Shown here: piece after piece, positions 1-5,888 of the stretch
Position numbering within the stretch: the first letter of the stretch is position 1
Layout of the letters: every line of letters starts with the position of its first letter
Program-made: the position numbers and the translations under genes
Assembly (NCBI GenBank): GCA_047619315.1
Contig: JBLHKB010000438.1
Span: 1 to 6,001, forward strand
Reading direction: 5' to 3'
DNA: 6,001 bases
Origin: JBCCRV01 sp047619315
Lineage (GTDB): Bacteria; Myxococcota_A; Polyangia; Polyangiales; Houyiibacteriaceae
Notes under the pieces: generated by a model
Told to the model about the DNA's origin: nothing
Seen by the model: only the letters and a program-made list of their open reading frames with translations
Database searches by the model: none

Positions 1-2
1 AG

Positions 3-515
3 CCCGTCGCATTCCGCGTCACCAGTGATGGGGCGCTGGCGAACTCCTTGGACGAAGCATGGGACCTGCCGCTCGGGGCGAGGGTTGCAGTCCTTCATCC
101 TGCGAACCTCGACGAGGCCGCTCTCGCCGTTTGGTCGGCGACATTCGCCGACTACGAAGTGATGCAGCCCTTTGAGCAGCTGCACCGGCCCACGAGTCGA
201 CTCACGGACGACGAGGCAAACGCCCGTGAGTTGTCGCGCTGGAAGGGAAAGCGCGTCAGCGCTAGGGCCTTGCTCTCGCTCCAAGACAAGGACTGGGCGC
301 ATGGCGATGTGGAAGACGGCGGCGAGGTCTATGACGTGAGCCGGACCTTGGGGAAGGTCGTCGTCACATTGCCGTTCGAGCCAGGAATTCGTCTTGGAGA
401 TGTTGGTAGCGCACCCGAGCAGACGCTTGGTGCGCTCCAGTGGAGGGAAGGCTCGATCACTGCGGTGGCGGCCAGCGAGCTTGTCCGAGACCTAGAGCGT
501 TTGTGCGAACCGTGA
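3..515 (+). CDS. DUF4132 (MolR/YehI-like) protein, C-terminal part
   Basis: This is the last 170 codons of a longer gene whose start lies left of the window. The frame is open from base 3, and a TTG at 48 is only an internal Leu codon because the residues before it (AFRVTSDGALAN) already fit the family. The pattern of the DUF4132 C-terminus is recognisable: RVAVLHPANLDEAALAVW, then FADYEVMQPFEQLHRP, then a glycine-rich stretch (HGDVEDGGEVYDVSRTL), then FEPGIRLGDVG, EQTLGAL and a final ASELVRDLERL. DUF4132 occurs at the end of large proteins, often with a WGR domain, including E. coli YehI/MolR. Its biochemical role is not established, and an older link to molybdate metabolism is weak. No signal peptide or membrane segment is visible in this part. 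The gene ends in TGA and faces the zinc-ribbon gene, 59 bp away. Family assignment is from recalled motif order, not a search. Confidence 0.85.
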   Translation, partial: PVAFRVTSDGALANSLDEAWDLPLGARVAVLHPANLDEAALAVWSATFADYEVMQPFEQLHRPTSRLTDDEANARELSRWKGKRVSARALLSLQDKDWAHGDVEDGGEVYDVSRTLGKVVVTLPFEPGIRLGDVGSAPEQTLGALQWREGSITAVAASELVRDLERLCEP

Positions 516-574
516 GTGTTCCGGACAGAGGCCGCAGGTTCTATTCGCTCATGTGACCTCCTTAGTAGCTGGGT

Positions 575-859
575 TCACCACCCCTCCCACCTCCACTGAG
601 TGAACGCCGCGCACTTGCGGCACGAGAGCTCGATCTCTTCCCACGGCTCCCTGCCGGACACGCCATTCTTGTGAACGCAGCGAGTGTCTTTGCTCCCGCA
701 TGCGGCACATGTCCGGTGCTTCGAATTCAACGCCTGGTCAGAGCCACGCAAGCGGGGCTCCGACGACACCGTCACGGTCCAGCGGCTGTACGTTTTCTCG
801 TGAGGAACCAAGCCCGCGCGTTCGAACGCGTCCTCGAGAACGGTTGGGGGCTTGTTCAT
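575..859 (-). CDS. Small zinc-ribbon-like protein, function unknown
   Basis: This encodes 94 residues with no signal peptide or membrane segment, so it is probably cytoplasmic. The C-terminal half carries two CxxC knuckles, CAAC (Cys51/Cys54) and CRKC (Cys80/Cys83), 25 residues apart, the spacing and style of a treble-clef or zinc-ribbon Zn(Cys)4 site. A fifth Cys61 lies between them. The end is unusually tryptophan-rich (QWRWEGW). The N-terminal 45 residues are charged and match nothing I recognise. Such ribbons bind nucleic acid or protein, but nothing here decides which. The ATG is supported by GGAGA 7 nt upstream, and most codons end in G or C, as expected for a real gene here. It converges with the DUF4132 gene and diverges from the lipoprotein at 1006. 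Competing frames on the opposite strand lack comparable motifs. Confidence 0.72.
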   Translation of the reverse strand: MNKPPTVLEDAFERAGLVPHEKTYSRWTVTVSSEPRLRGSDQALNSKHRTCAACGSKDTRCVHKNGVSGREPWEEIELSCRKCAAFTQWRWEGW

Positions 860-866
860 TGGCCTG

Positions 867-871
867 TCTCC
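867..871 (-). promoter_or_regulatory. Ribosome binding site of the zinc-ribbon gene
   Basis: On the minus strand GGAGA lies 7 nt before the ATG whose A is at 859. It is the best Shine-Dalgarno match in this spacer and decides the start. Confidence 0.6.
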
Positions 872-993
872 ATGGTGCGTCAGGGTACAACGCTTGGCTC
901 TGCTTATGGGTCCACCTCGTTTCCAACATTCTCGGCCGACTGGTACCTTGGAGCCGCACGACCCGACTCGACCCCACCTGCACCCTCGCTCTC

Positions 994-998
994 GGAAG
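994..998 (+). promoter_or_regulatory. Ribosome binding site of the lipoprotein gene at 1006
   Basis: GGAAG stands 7 nt before ATG 1006. Together with the signal peptide beginning exactly there, it fixes the start against the upstream in-frame start codons that would add 102 residues. Confidence 0.65.
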
Positions 999-1005
999 AC
1001 AAACT

Positions 1006-2082
1006 ATGCCGCGCTACATACTCCTCGTCTTCCTCATCGCGTGCGGCGGCGGCCCCGGATGTGGAAGCCGTTCCGAGACGGCCCATTCCGAGACGCCTTC
1101 CCTTCCCGAACCCACGGCACCTTCGCCCATCCAATCCGTGAACGAGTGGGGCTTGGTCAGCGTCGGACCTCGTGGCGTCGAGCTCGCCGCAGGTCCAGGC
1201 ACGCAACAGCTCAGCCTCCAACAGGTCTTCACCATCGACAAGCCGGTCCTCTACGTGCACGCCAGCGCGCCAACGTCCCTGCACGTGGAAGTCACGCCCG
1301 GCGAAGGCATGAGCGTCGCCGAGCACTTCCCGCACGTCGCGGGGCCCTTGGTCTGGAATGTGGAAGTGACGCCTGGTGAATGCACCACGCCGCGTGACTA
1401 CACGGGCTCGTGCAACAGCACGGACGGGTACTGCGAAACCCACGAGCTCGCCCTCTACGAAACCAGCGACGCCGACTGCCTCACCCAAGGCGAACTCAAT
1501 GTGCCGCTCCTCTTCTACCGGCTCCGCGCAGACGACGAGCCGGCGATGCCGCTCAGCGTCGATGGCGGCAACGAAAACGAAGTCGTCCTCTTCAACACAG
1601 GGCTCGAAGCCGGCGCTTCGATCTGGCGCGTCACCTGGGATGGCGCGCAGGCGCACGCGACACGCGCCGTCGCACCAGCAGCCGGCGAGCAGCTCGTCAT
1701 TCAGCGCGCAGTCCAAGGCGGCGTCGTCGATGTTCGCGCGGCGATTCGCCAAGACCTAGCAGGCCTGGGTCTCACCCGTCACGAAGCCGAAGCCTTTATG
1801 CGCGCTTGGGACTCCGCGCTCTTCGGCGCCCAGGGGAGCATCGACGGGGAGCTCGCCGACGAAGACGGAACTCCCACGGACATTCCCGTTCGCGACATCG
1901 ACTCGCTGACCTCCGACGAGACGATTCTAGACCGTCGCGTGATCCCAGGCGCGCCACGCGTCACCGACGCCATCCTCTATTGGCTCCCCGCAGCGCACAT
2001 CGAGGCCATGTCCGCGTTGACCTTCCGCCCGGCACCGCAAGTGGTCCATCGCGCCATCTTGGTGCGCGTAGACGCTCGCTAG
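1006..2082 (+). CDS. Lipoprotein, function unknown (myxobacterial type)
   Basis: This encodes 358 residues. The N-terminus MPRYILLVFLIAC is a very short lipoprotein signal: one Arg, a hydrophobic core and lipobox LIAC with Cys13 as the lipidation site. A Gly/Ser/Glu/Pro linker follows to about residue 42, the usual tether of a surface or periplasmic lipoprotein. The body has a short repeated motif VEVTPGE (94-100 and 119-125) and a cluster of four cysteines (126, 136, 143, 158) that could form two disulfides after export. The C-terminal part (about 247-358) has the order L..LGLTRHEAEAFMRAW, ILYWLP, then P-x-P and a closing ILVRVDAR. It resembles a C-terminal module I associate with myxobacterial lipoproteins (GL..EA..M...W, LY.LP, R..VGR), though that is recalled, not searched. 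There is no catalytic motif. It stands alone: divergent from the zinc-ribbon gene and convergent with the Asp-box gene. Confidence 0.85.
   Translation: MPRYILLVFLIACGGGPGCGSRSETAHSETPSLPEPTAPSPIQSVNEWGLVSVGPRGVELAAGPGTQQLSLQQVFTIDKPVLYVHASAPTSLHVEVTPGEGMSVAEHFPHVAGPLVWNVEVTPGECTTPRDYTGSCNSTDGYCETHELALYETSDADCLTQGELNVPLLFYRLRADDEPAMPLSVDGGNENEVVLFNTGLEAGASIWRVTWDGAQAHATRAVAPAAGEQLVIQRAVQGGVVDVRAAIRQDLAGLGLTRHEAEAFMRAWDSALFGAQGSIDGELADEDGTPTDIPVRDIDSLTSDETILDRRVIPGAPRVTDAILYWLPAAHIEAMSALTFRPAPQVVHRAILVRVDAR
1285..1380 (+). repeat. Short imperfect in-frame duplication (VEVTPGE)
   Basis: A 21-nt segment at 1285-1305 recurs at 1360-1380 with three differences, 75 nt (25 codons) apart, both encoding VEVTPGE. 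The differences are all at third codon positions, so the peptide is kept exactly. This suggests either a small structural repeat in the protein or a duplication under selection at the protein level. Confidence 0.5.
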
Positions 2083-2088
2083 GGGAAC

Positions 2089-2110
2089 GCCAAGTCATGC
2101 TCGACTTGGC
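2089..2110. terminator. Possible bidirectional terminator hairpin
   Basis: GCCAAGTC and GACTTGGC form a perfect 8-bp stem with a 6-nt loop, starting 7 nt after the stop of the lipoprotein gene and inside the 85-bp gap between two converging genes. Position and symmetry fit a shared terminator. No T tract follows on either strand, so it may be a weak or Rho-assisted site or a 3'-end stabilising hairpin. Confidence 0.4.
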
Positions 2111-2167
2111 CGCAGAGCCCGTCGAGCCTACGGAATCATCCTGGCGTTCCTGGTTCTTGCGATTCGC

Positions 2168-3454
2168 TCAGGGGCACGAGTCGACGTACCCCGAAGTGAT
2201 CGACATGATGCGGTGGCTCCGCGGCGCCGCCGCTTCGTCGAGCTCTTCCCAGGTGACACCATCTTCGCTCCGGTAGAAGCGCTGCTCGCCGTACCAGCGT
2301 TGCCAACCGGAGCGCACCCCGACAAACGTCCCGTCGGGGCTTCGGGCGACAACGCCCAGCTGCAAATTCGCCGGTTCCGTGGGCGTCTCGGTCCAGCGGA
2401 CCCCGTCGCTGGAGCGCATGAATACCGTGGGGCTGCCGTTGCTCCAGGCGTAGGCCTCGTCGGTGTTGCTCAACGCGACGGACGTGACCGAGCGTTCGAG
2501 AGTCTCCACGTTCCAAGTCGTGCCCCCGTCGGAGGACCAGCAGCTGACGTCGCTTCCGATCGAAAGAAGTGTGTCGCCGACGGAGCCGAGGCCCGCGTCC
2601 CTTGCGCGGCACTCGGCGGGACGCGCGTCGGGGCGCCACCAGCTGCCGCCACCGTCCGAGCTCAAGAGTAAGTCCGTGTTGTCGCCGTCGGCGGCGAAGA
2701 TCATGAAGCGACCGCCGTCCACGTCGCCGAAACCGCTGACCCGCGCGTTCCAAATGTTGGCGTCTCCGTTGCGAAACTCGGCTGGGCCGCCTTCCACGAA
2801 GGTCGCGCCGTCGTCGGTGGAGACGAGGGGCTGGCGTGACGCCAAAACAAACGTGCCGGCTCCGTAGGCGATGCCGCCAAACGTGTGTCCCTCATCGACG
2901 GATTCCCACGATTGCCCGTCCTGGCTGCGCAGGACCTGACCCGGCGGGCCCCACCCGAACGTGCCGACGGCGTGGCTCTCGCCAAAAGCGATGCCCTGTC
3001 CTTGGCCTGGGTGATGGTCGCAGTCACAGTTCGCCGTCGGCCGTTCGCATTCACCGTCTCCGTTGAGGAAGTTGCAGCCGGAGCCGTCGGAGTAACAGGC
3101 CATATCCTCGTGCACCTCTCCGCAGACGAGCGCATCGCCTTCGGACACGAGGGAGGTGTCCGCGATCCAGCTTCGTCCCCCATCGCAGGACATCACGCGG
3201 CGGCCGACGCTGCCCTGAGCGAAGAACGCTTGGATTCCCCGTGGACCTGAATCGGCACCCGGCGTCGCATCCACTTCGGCGTCCCGAGCGGCTCCGTCCC
3301 GAGCGCCGCCGTCCCGAGCGGCTCCGTCCCGAGCGCCGCCATCGTGAGCTTGCACGTCGCCGATCGCCCCGTCGGTGGGCGGGGTTCCGGTGTCGGTGTC
3401 GCCACAGCTAAGGACGAGCGACAAGAGCATCGTGAGCGTGCCTCGAAGGATCAC
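2168..3454 (-). CDS. Asp-box (BNR-type beta-propeller) lipoprotein
   Basis: This encodes 428 residues. GTG 3454 is chosen because GAGGT lies 6 nt upstream and Arg4 gives the signal a positive N-region. The signal ends in lipobox VLSC with Cys17. Residues 18-70 are a low-complexity Asp/Gly/Ala/Arg tether with repeats of DGAAR and DGGAR. The rest is a predicted beta-propeller with seven Asp-boxes (S-x-D-x-G-x-[ST]-[WF] or close): about 89-96, 177-183, 212-219, 265-272, 307-314, 348-354 and 396-402. Asp-boxes occur in sialidases, photosystem II stability factors and sortilin-like proteins as turns between blade strands, and do not imply an enzyme. I see no sialidase Arg triad context. A Cys-rich insert (Cys111, 120, 127, 136, 143, 145, then DHH) sits between boxes 1 and 2. 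Likely a surface or periplasmic binding protein, function unknown. The predicted protein ends in DSCP. Confidence 0.85.
   Translation of the reverse strand: MILRGTLTMLLSLVLSCGDTDTGTPPTDGAIGDVQAHDGGARDGAARDGGARDGAARDAEVDATPGADSGPRGIQAFFAQGSVGRRVMSCDGGRSWIADTSLVSEGDALVCGEVHEDMACYSDGSGCNFLNGDGECERPTANCDCDHHPGQGQGIAFGESHAVGTFGWGPPGQVLRSQDGQSWESVDEGHTFGGIAYGAGTFVLASRQPLVSTDDGATFVEGGPAEFRNGDANIWNARVSGFGDVDGGRFMIFAADGDNTDLLLSSDGGGSWWRPDARPAECRARDAGLGSVGDTLLSIGSDVSCWSSDGGTTWNVETLERSVTSVALSNTDEAYAWSNGSPTVFMRSSDGVRWTETPTEPANLQLGVVARSPDGTFVGVRSGWQRWYGEQRFYRSEDGVTWEELDEAAAPRSHRIMSITSGYVDSCP
3281..3340 (-). repeat. Tandem repeat: two exact 30-bp units (four 15-bp subunits)
   Basis: Positions 3281-3310 and 3311-3340 are identical. 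Each 30-bp unit consists of two 15-bp halves starting GTCCCGAGCG on the plus strand, and a decayed fifth copy follows at 3341-3355. The unit is five codons, so gain or loss keeps the frame. It encodes the alternating DGAAR/DGGAR tether just after the lipobox of the Asp-box lipoprotein. Confidence 0.85.
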
Positions 3455-3655
3455 TGAGAGACCTCGTCTCGTGCAAGGGTGCGCGAGCTGTGAAGGAAGG
3501 GGATGAGAGGATAGGCAAAGGCCGGTCGCCTTGGGAATTTCATGAGCGAGTCCGTTTGCATAGGGTGTAGGTGCGCGGAAGCTGAATAATGGCTCAAAAA
3601 GACAGATTGCCCTCCTCGGCCCGACCCGCGTGGTCCGTATCCGCGTCGAGTAACG
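3455..3655. other. Intergenic gap upstream of the Asp-box lipoprotein gene
   Basis: This 201-bp stretch lies between the lipoprotein start and the stop of the 72-residue ORF. It should hold the lipoprotein promoter. It includes the most AT-rich patch of the region (about 3581-3602), with AATAAT at 3585-3590 on the plus strand, but no -35 hexamer sits at a usable distance. I see no RNA gene and no convincing coding frame. Confidence 0.35.
3461..3465 (-). promoter_or_regulatory. Ribosome binding site of the Asp-box lipoprotein gene
   Basis: GAGGT on the minus strand lies 6 nt before GTG 3454. It favours this GTG over the ATG at codon 9, which would leave a signal peptide without a basic residue. 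Confidence 0.55.
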
Positions 3656-3662
3656 CTACTCG
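3647..3662. other. Small hairpin over the stop codon of the 72-residue ORF
   Basis: CGAGTA and TACTCG form a 6-bp stem with the 4-nt loop ACGC, overlapping the TAG at 3656-3658. No T tract follows on the minus strand, so terminator activity is doubtful. Confidence 0.25.
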
Positions 3663-3874
3663 TAGCAGCCAAGGATCGCTTCGACGATGAACGCGGGTGG
3701 CGTGCGGAGCACGGGGGGGAGCGCCGCCGCGCACGTTCGAATCGCTCCACGGCAACCCATCTCGTCGATGCACGTGAGCAACGCGATCGATCGCGCTTCC
3801 AGCGCCTCGAAGTAGTCCGCGAAGGCCCAAGAGGCCTTCGAGAGACTGGCGATCGAAACGAGCACGGCCCGCAT
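3656..3874 (-). CDS. Probable small hypothetical protein (72 aa)
   Basis: I do not recognise this protein. It has 72 residues, mainly helix-forming and alanine/leucine-rich, with cysteines at 35, 41, 48 and 70 and a Pro-containing turn (LPPVLRTPP) near 53-60. There is no clear signal peptide, although the first 20 residues are fairly hydrophobic. The support is codon use: by hand count 59 of 72 codons end in G or C (82%), as expected for a real gene in this GC-rich DNA. Against it, no Shine-Dalgarno sequence precedes ATG 3874, and the start lies only 20 bp from the divergent kinase start, leaving little room for two promoters. It could be a short regulator or partner of the kinase, or a decayed remnant of a longer gene. 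The overlapping 78-residue frame at 3594-3830 is taken as its shadow. Confidence 0.45.
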   Translation of the reverse strand: MRAVLVSIASLSKASWAFADYFEALEARSIALLTCIDEMGCRGAIRTCAAALPPVLRTPPAFIVEAILGCYE

Positions 3875-3882
3875 CGAGCGCG

Positions 3883-3888
3883 TATCAT
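3883..3888 (+). promoter_or_regulatory. Candidate -10 box of the kinase gene (leaderless start)
   Basis: TATCAT matches the TATAAT consensus at five of six positions and ends 6 nt before ATG 3895. Transcription would then begin at or next to the A of the start codon, giving a leaderless mRNA. That agrees with the lack of a Shine-Dalgarno sequence before this ATG. No good -35 hexamer is visible at 16-18 bp. Confidence 0.3.
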
Positions 3889-3894
3889 CCGACG

Positions 3895-5775
3895 ATGCGA
3901 GATTTTGAGACGATATTCTCGAGTCTGGAACTCGACAAAGAGACGCTCGAGATGGCGTACGGCGACACCATTCTGCCGACTCAGCAGCACCGGGAAGACC
4001 CGCCGCCGGTCCACCTGACTTCCATCACCATGGAGGAAGCGCTCGCCGGACAGGACGTGGACTTCCGCATCGTCGAGACCCTTGGGGAAGGAAGCATGGG
4101 CGTCGTCTCCCTCGCGGAGCAGACATCCCTGCAGCGCCTGGTCGCCGTGAAAGCGCCCAAAGGCGACAGCCCCACGTCGCGGGGTCGCATGATCAACGAG
4201 GCCCTCTTCATGGGCCGAGTGGAACACCCCAACGTCGTGCCCGCCTACGGGCTCGGACAGCTCGAATCCGGACAGCCGATCCTGGTCATGAAGCGCGTGC
4301 AGGGCACCAGCTGGGACGCCGTGCTGACCGGCGCGGCCAAGGCACCAGGGAGCGGCGACGCCGATTTGACCTGGCACCTGCGGGTGCTCATGCAGGTGTG
4401 CAACGCCGTCCGCTTCGCCCACGCGCGGCGCGTCGTGCACCGCGACATCAAGCCAGAGAACGTGATGATCGGTGAGTTCGGGGAGGTGTACCTCTTGGAC
4501 TGGGGCATCGCGCTCAGTCTCGAGCCCGGCGACGGAGGCCTCCCTCGCGCCACCAACGCACACTCTCTCGCCGGCACCCCGCTCTTCATGGCGCCGGAGA
4601 TGACCGGGGGCGACACCGACACCATCGATGAGCGAACCGACATCTATCTCCTGGGCGCGAACCTCCACATGGTCCTCACGGGGAGCCCGCCTCACGCCGG
4701 CGACACGATCATGAACATCTGCAAGTCCGCCTATTTGTCCACAGCTCCCGAGTACGGCGACGATGTCCCCGGTGAGCTCGCCGACATCGCACGGAAGGCG
4801 ATGGCGAGAGACAAGCAGGACCGTTGGGGAAGCGTCGAAGAGTTCTCAGCGGCGATCTCGGACTACCTCGAACACCGCGCGTCGTTTCAGCTCAGCGACG
4901 CCGCTGAGAACATGCTCAAAGAAGCTGCAGACCATCCTGGGAGCGACGAAGAGACCACGCACTTGGTCGAAGCGGAGTTCGGGTTTCGTCAGGCGCTGCT
5001 CATCTGGGCCGACAACATGACGGCGACCCTCGGTCTCCAGAGCACCATCGAAAAGAGGGTCAGAGCCAGCGTCGCAGGTGGCGAGCTGAGCAGCGCTCGA
5101 GGGGCGCTGGAGCGACTTCCTTCGCCCAACGCCGAGCTCGAGGCGCTCGTCGTCCAGTTGGACAAAGAGCTCAAGGCTCGCGCCGCCCGCGTCGACTACC
5201 TTGAACGCTTCGAACGAGAGCTCGACCTAAGCACCAGCGCGCGCTCGCGTCAGAAGGCCGTCGTGCTCCTCGGCGCGTTCTTGGTGCTCCTCTGTTTCTC
5301 ATCGGCCTGGGGGTCTAGGCCTGGCCAGCCAGGGTTCGATCTCAATTCCTGGATGACGAGCTACTGGAGGATCCTCGGAGTCGCCGCGATCCCCTGGTTG
5401 CTCTTCTGGCGAAAGCTCACCGCCAACGTCGCCAACCGGCGCCTCATGACCTACTTCGCGTCGTCCATGGTCGCCGTGTTCGTGGTGCGCTTTTCCGGCG
5501 TCCGACTCGAGGTACCGCAGCTCCATCTCGTGGTCGTCGAGGTCTGCATCATGGGGATAGCGGCCGCAGCGATTGGCATCGCCACCAGCCCCCGGCTCGC
5601 CGCACTCTCAAGCTGTTACGCCGTGGCCGGCCTCGTCTCCACCTTCTCCGGAGAGATGTGGATCGCGTACATCAGCTTCGGCCTCGCGCATCTCGTGTTC
5701 TTCAGCTCGATGGCGGTGATCTGGCGACCACGTCCCCCCAAAGACTTGGAGCGCGCAGATCAAATCACGACCTAA
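3895..5775 (+). CDS. Transmembrane Hanks-type Ser/Thr protein kinase
   Basis: This encodes 626 residues. The kinase domain spans about 58-325: glycine loop GEGSMG (64-69), VAVK with Lys86, probable alphaC Glu102, catalytic loop HRDIKPEN (Asp184, Lys186, Asn189), metal-binding DWG (202-204), GTPLFMAPE (227-235), Asp249 and Arg310. All core residues are present, so it should be active. DWG in place of DFG is common in bacterial kinases of this type. Residues 330-450 are predicted helical and partly TPR-like, with a charged helix (412-445) just before the membrane. About six hydrophobic segments follow (455-472, 488-505, 517-534, 543-563, 568-585, 587-609), then a short basic/acidic tail. There is no large extracellular sensor domain. 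ATG 3895 has no ribosome binding site; codon 20 (ATG 3952), with GAGA 8 nt upstream, is an alternative that leaves the catalytic domain intact. Substrates are unknown. Confidence 0.95.
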   Translation: MRDFETIFSSLELDKETLEMAYGDTILPTQQHREDPPPVHLTSITMEEALAGQDVDFRIVETLGEGSMGVVSLAEQTSLQRLVAVKAPKGDSPTSRGRMINEALFMGRVEHPNVVPAYGLGQLESGQPILVMKRVQGTSWDAVLTGAAKAPGSGDADLTWHLRVLMQVCNAVRFAHARRVVHRDIKPENVMIGEFGEVYLLDWGIALSLEPGDGGLPRATNAHSLAGTPLFMAPEMTGGDTDTIDERTDIYLLGANLHMVLTGSPPHAGDTIMNICKSAYLSTAPEYGDDVPGELADIARKAMARDKQDRWGSVEEFSAAISDYLEHRASFQLSDAAENMLKEAADHPGSDEETTHLVEAEFGFRQALLIWADNMTATLGLQSTIEKRVRASVAGGELSSARGALERLPSPNAELEALVVQLDKELKARAARVDYLERFERELDLSTSARSRQKAVVLLGAFLVLLCFSSAWGSRPGQPGFDLNSWMTSYWRILGVAAIPWLLFWRKLTANVANRRLMTYFASSMVAVFVVRFSGVRLEVPQLHLVVVEVCIMGIAAAAIGIATSPRLAALSSCYAVAGLVSTFSGEMWIAYISFGLAHLVFFSSMAVIWRPRPPKDLERADQITT

Positions 5776-5798
5776 GCGACCCCGACGGGGAGTGCTTC

Positions 5799-5888
5799 AC
5801 GCCGGGCAAATGGGTCCATGGGATATCCTAGCCGTCCGAGATGATACGCTCTTCTTGTGAGGACCTATCTCCCGGCGTTTTTGTTTTT
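5799..5888 (+). promoter_or_regulatory. Possible long-range stem with T-rich tract
   Basis: ACGCCGGG (5799-5806) pairs exactly with CCCGGCGT (5871-5878). Inside it GGGTCC (5812-5817) pairs with GGACCT (5861-5866), counting one G-U. The right arm runs straight into two T5 runs (5878-5888 region). The form resembles a long-looped terminator after the kinase or an attenuator around the next gene's start at 5857. The T runs also encode the hydrophobic core of that gene's signal peptide, so the match may be incidental. Confidence 0.2.

Larger units (their letters stand above)
860..1005. other. Divergent intergenic spacer
   Basis: This 146-bp stretch separates the divergent zinc-ribbon and lipoprotein genes, so it should hold both promoters. 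Besides the two ribosome binding sites I see only short palindromes (TCGGCCGA at 932-939, GGTACC at 942-947). No pair of -35 and -10 hexamers at 16-18 bp stands out on either strand, so no promoter is called. A long open frame crosses the spacer in phase with the lipoprotein, but its translation is low-complexity and lacks gene-like features. Confidence 0.4.

Noticed and set aside
48..50. TTG as start of the DUF4132 gene
   Set aside because: The frame is open to the window edge and the residues before 48 fit the family, so the gene is truncated by the window.
700..1005. 102-residue in-frame N-terminal extension of the lipoprotein at 1006
   Set aside because: It overlaps the zinc-ribbon gene, has low-complexity sequence, and would bury the lipoprotein signal; GGAAG and the lipobox place the start at 1006.
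904..1752. 282-residue minus-strand open frame
   Set aside because: It is antisense to the lipoprotein gene, Arg/Val/Asp-biased as expected from reversed GC-rich codons, and has no recognisable motif.
1410..2276. 288-residue plus-strand open frame very rich in arginine
   Set aside because: It is a frame-shifted shadow of the lipoprotein gene; the Arg/Ser/His bias is an artefact of GC-rich third positions read out of frame.
3281..3355. CRISPR-like direct repeats
   Set aside because: The repeats are adjacent with no unique spacers and lie in frame inside a lipoprotein tether.
2168..3454. Sialidase assignment for the Asp-box protein
   Set aside because: Asp-boxes alone do not show sialidase activity; the arginine triad and FRIP-type motif were not found.
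4498..4506. DWG instead of DFG as a sign of a pseudokinase
   Set aside because: The metal-binding Asp202 is present, as are Lys86, Asp184 and Asn189; Trp at the second position is frequent in bacterial kinases of this kind.
3451..4695. 414-residue minus-strand open frame
   Set aside because: It lies antisense to the kinase catalytic domain, which is unmistakable on the plus strand, and its translation contains no domain.
5780..5790. CCCC-GAC-GGGG hairpin as kinase terminator
   Set aside because: The 4-bp stem is short, lacks a T tract and is easily expected by chance in GC-rich DNA.
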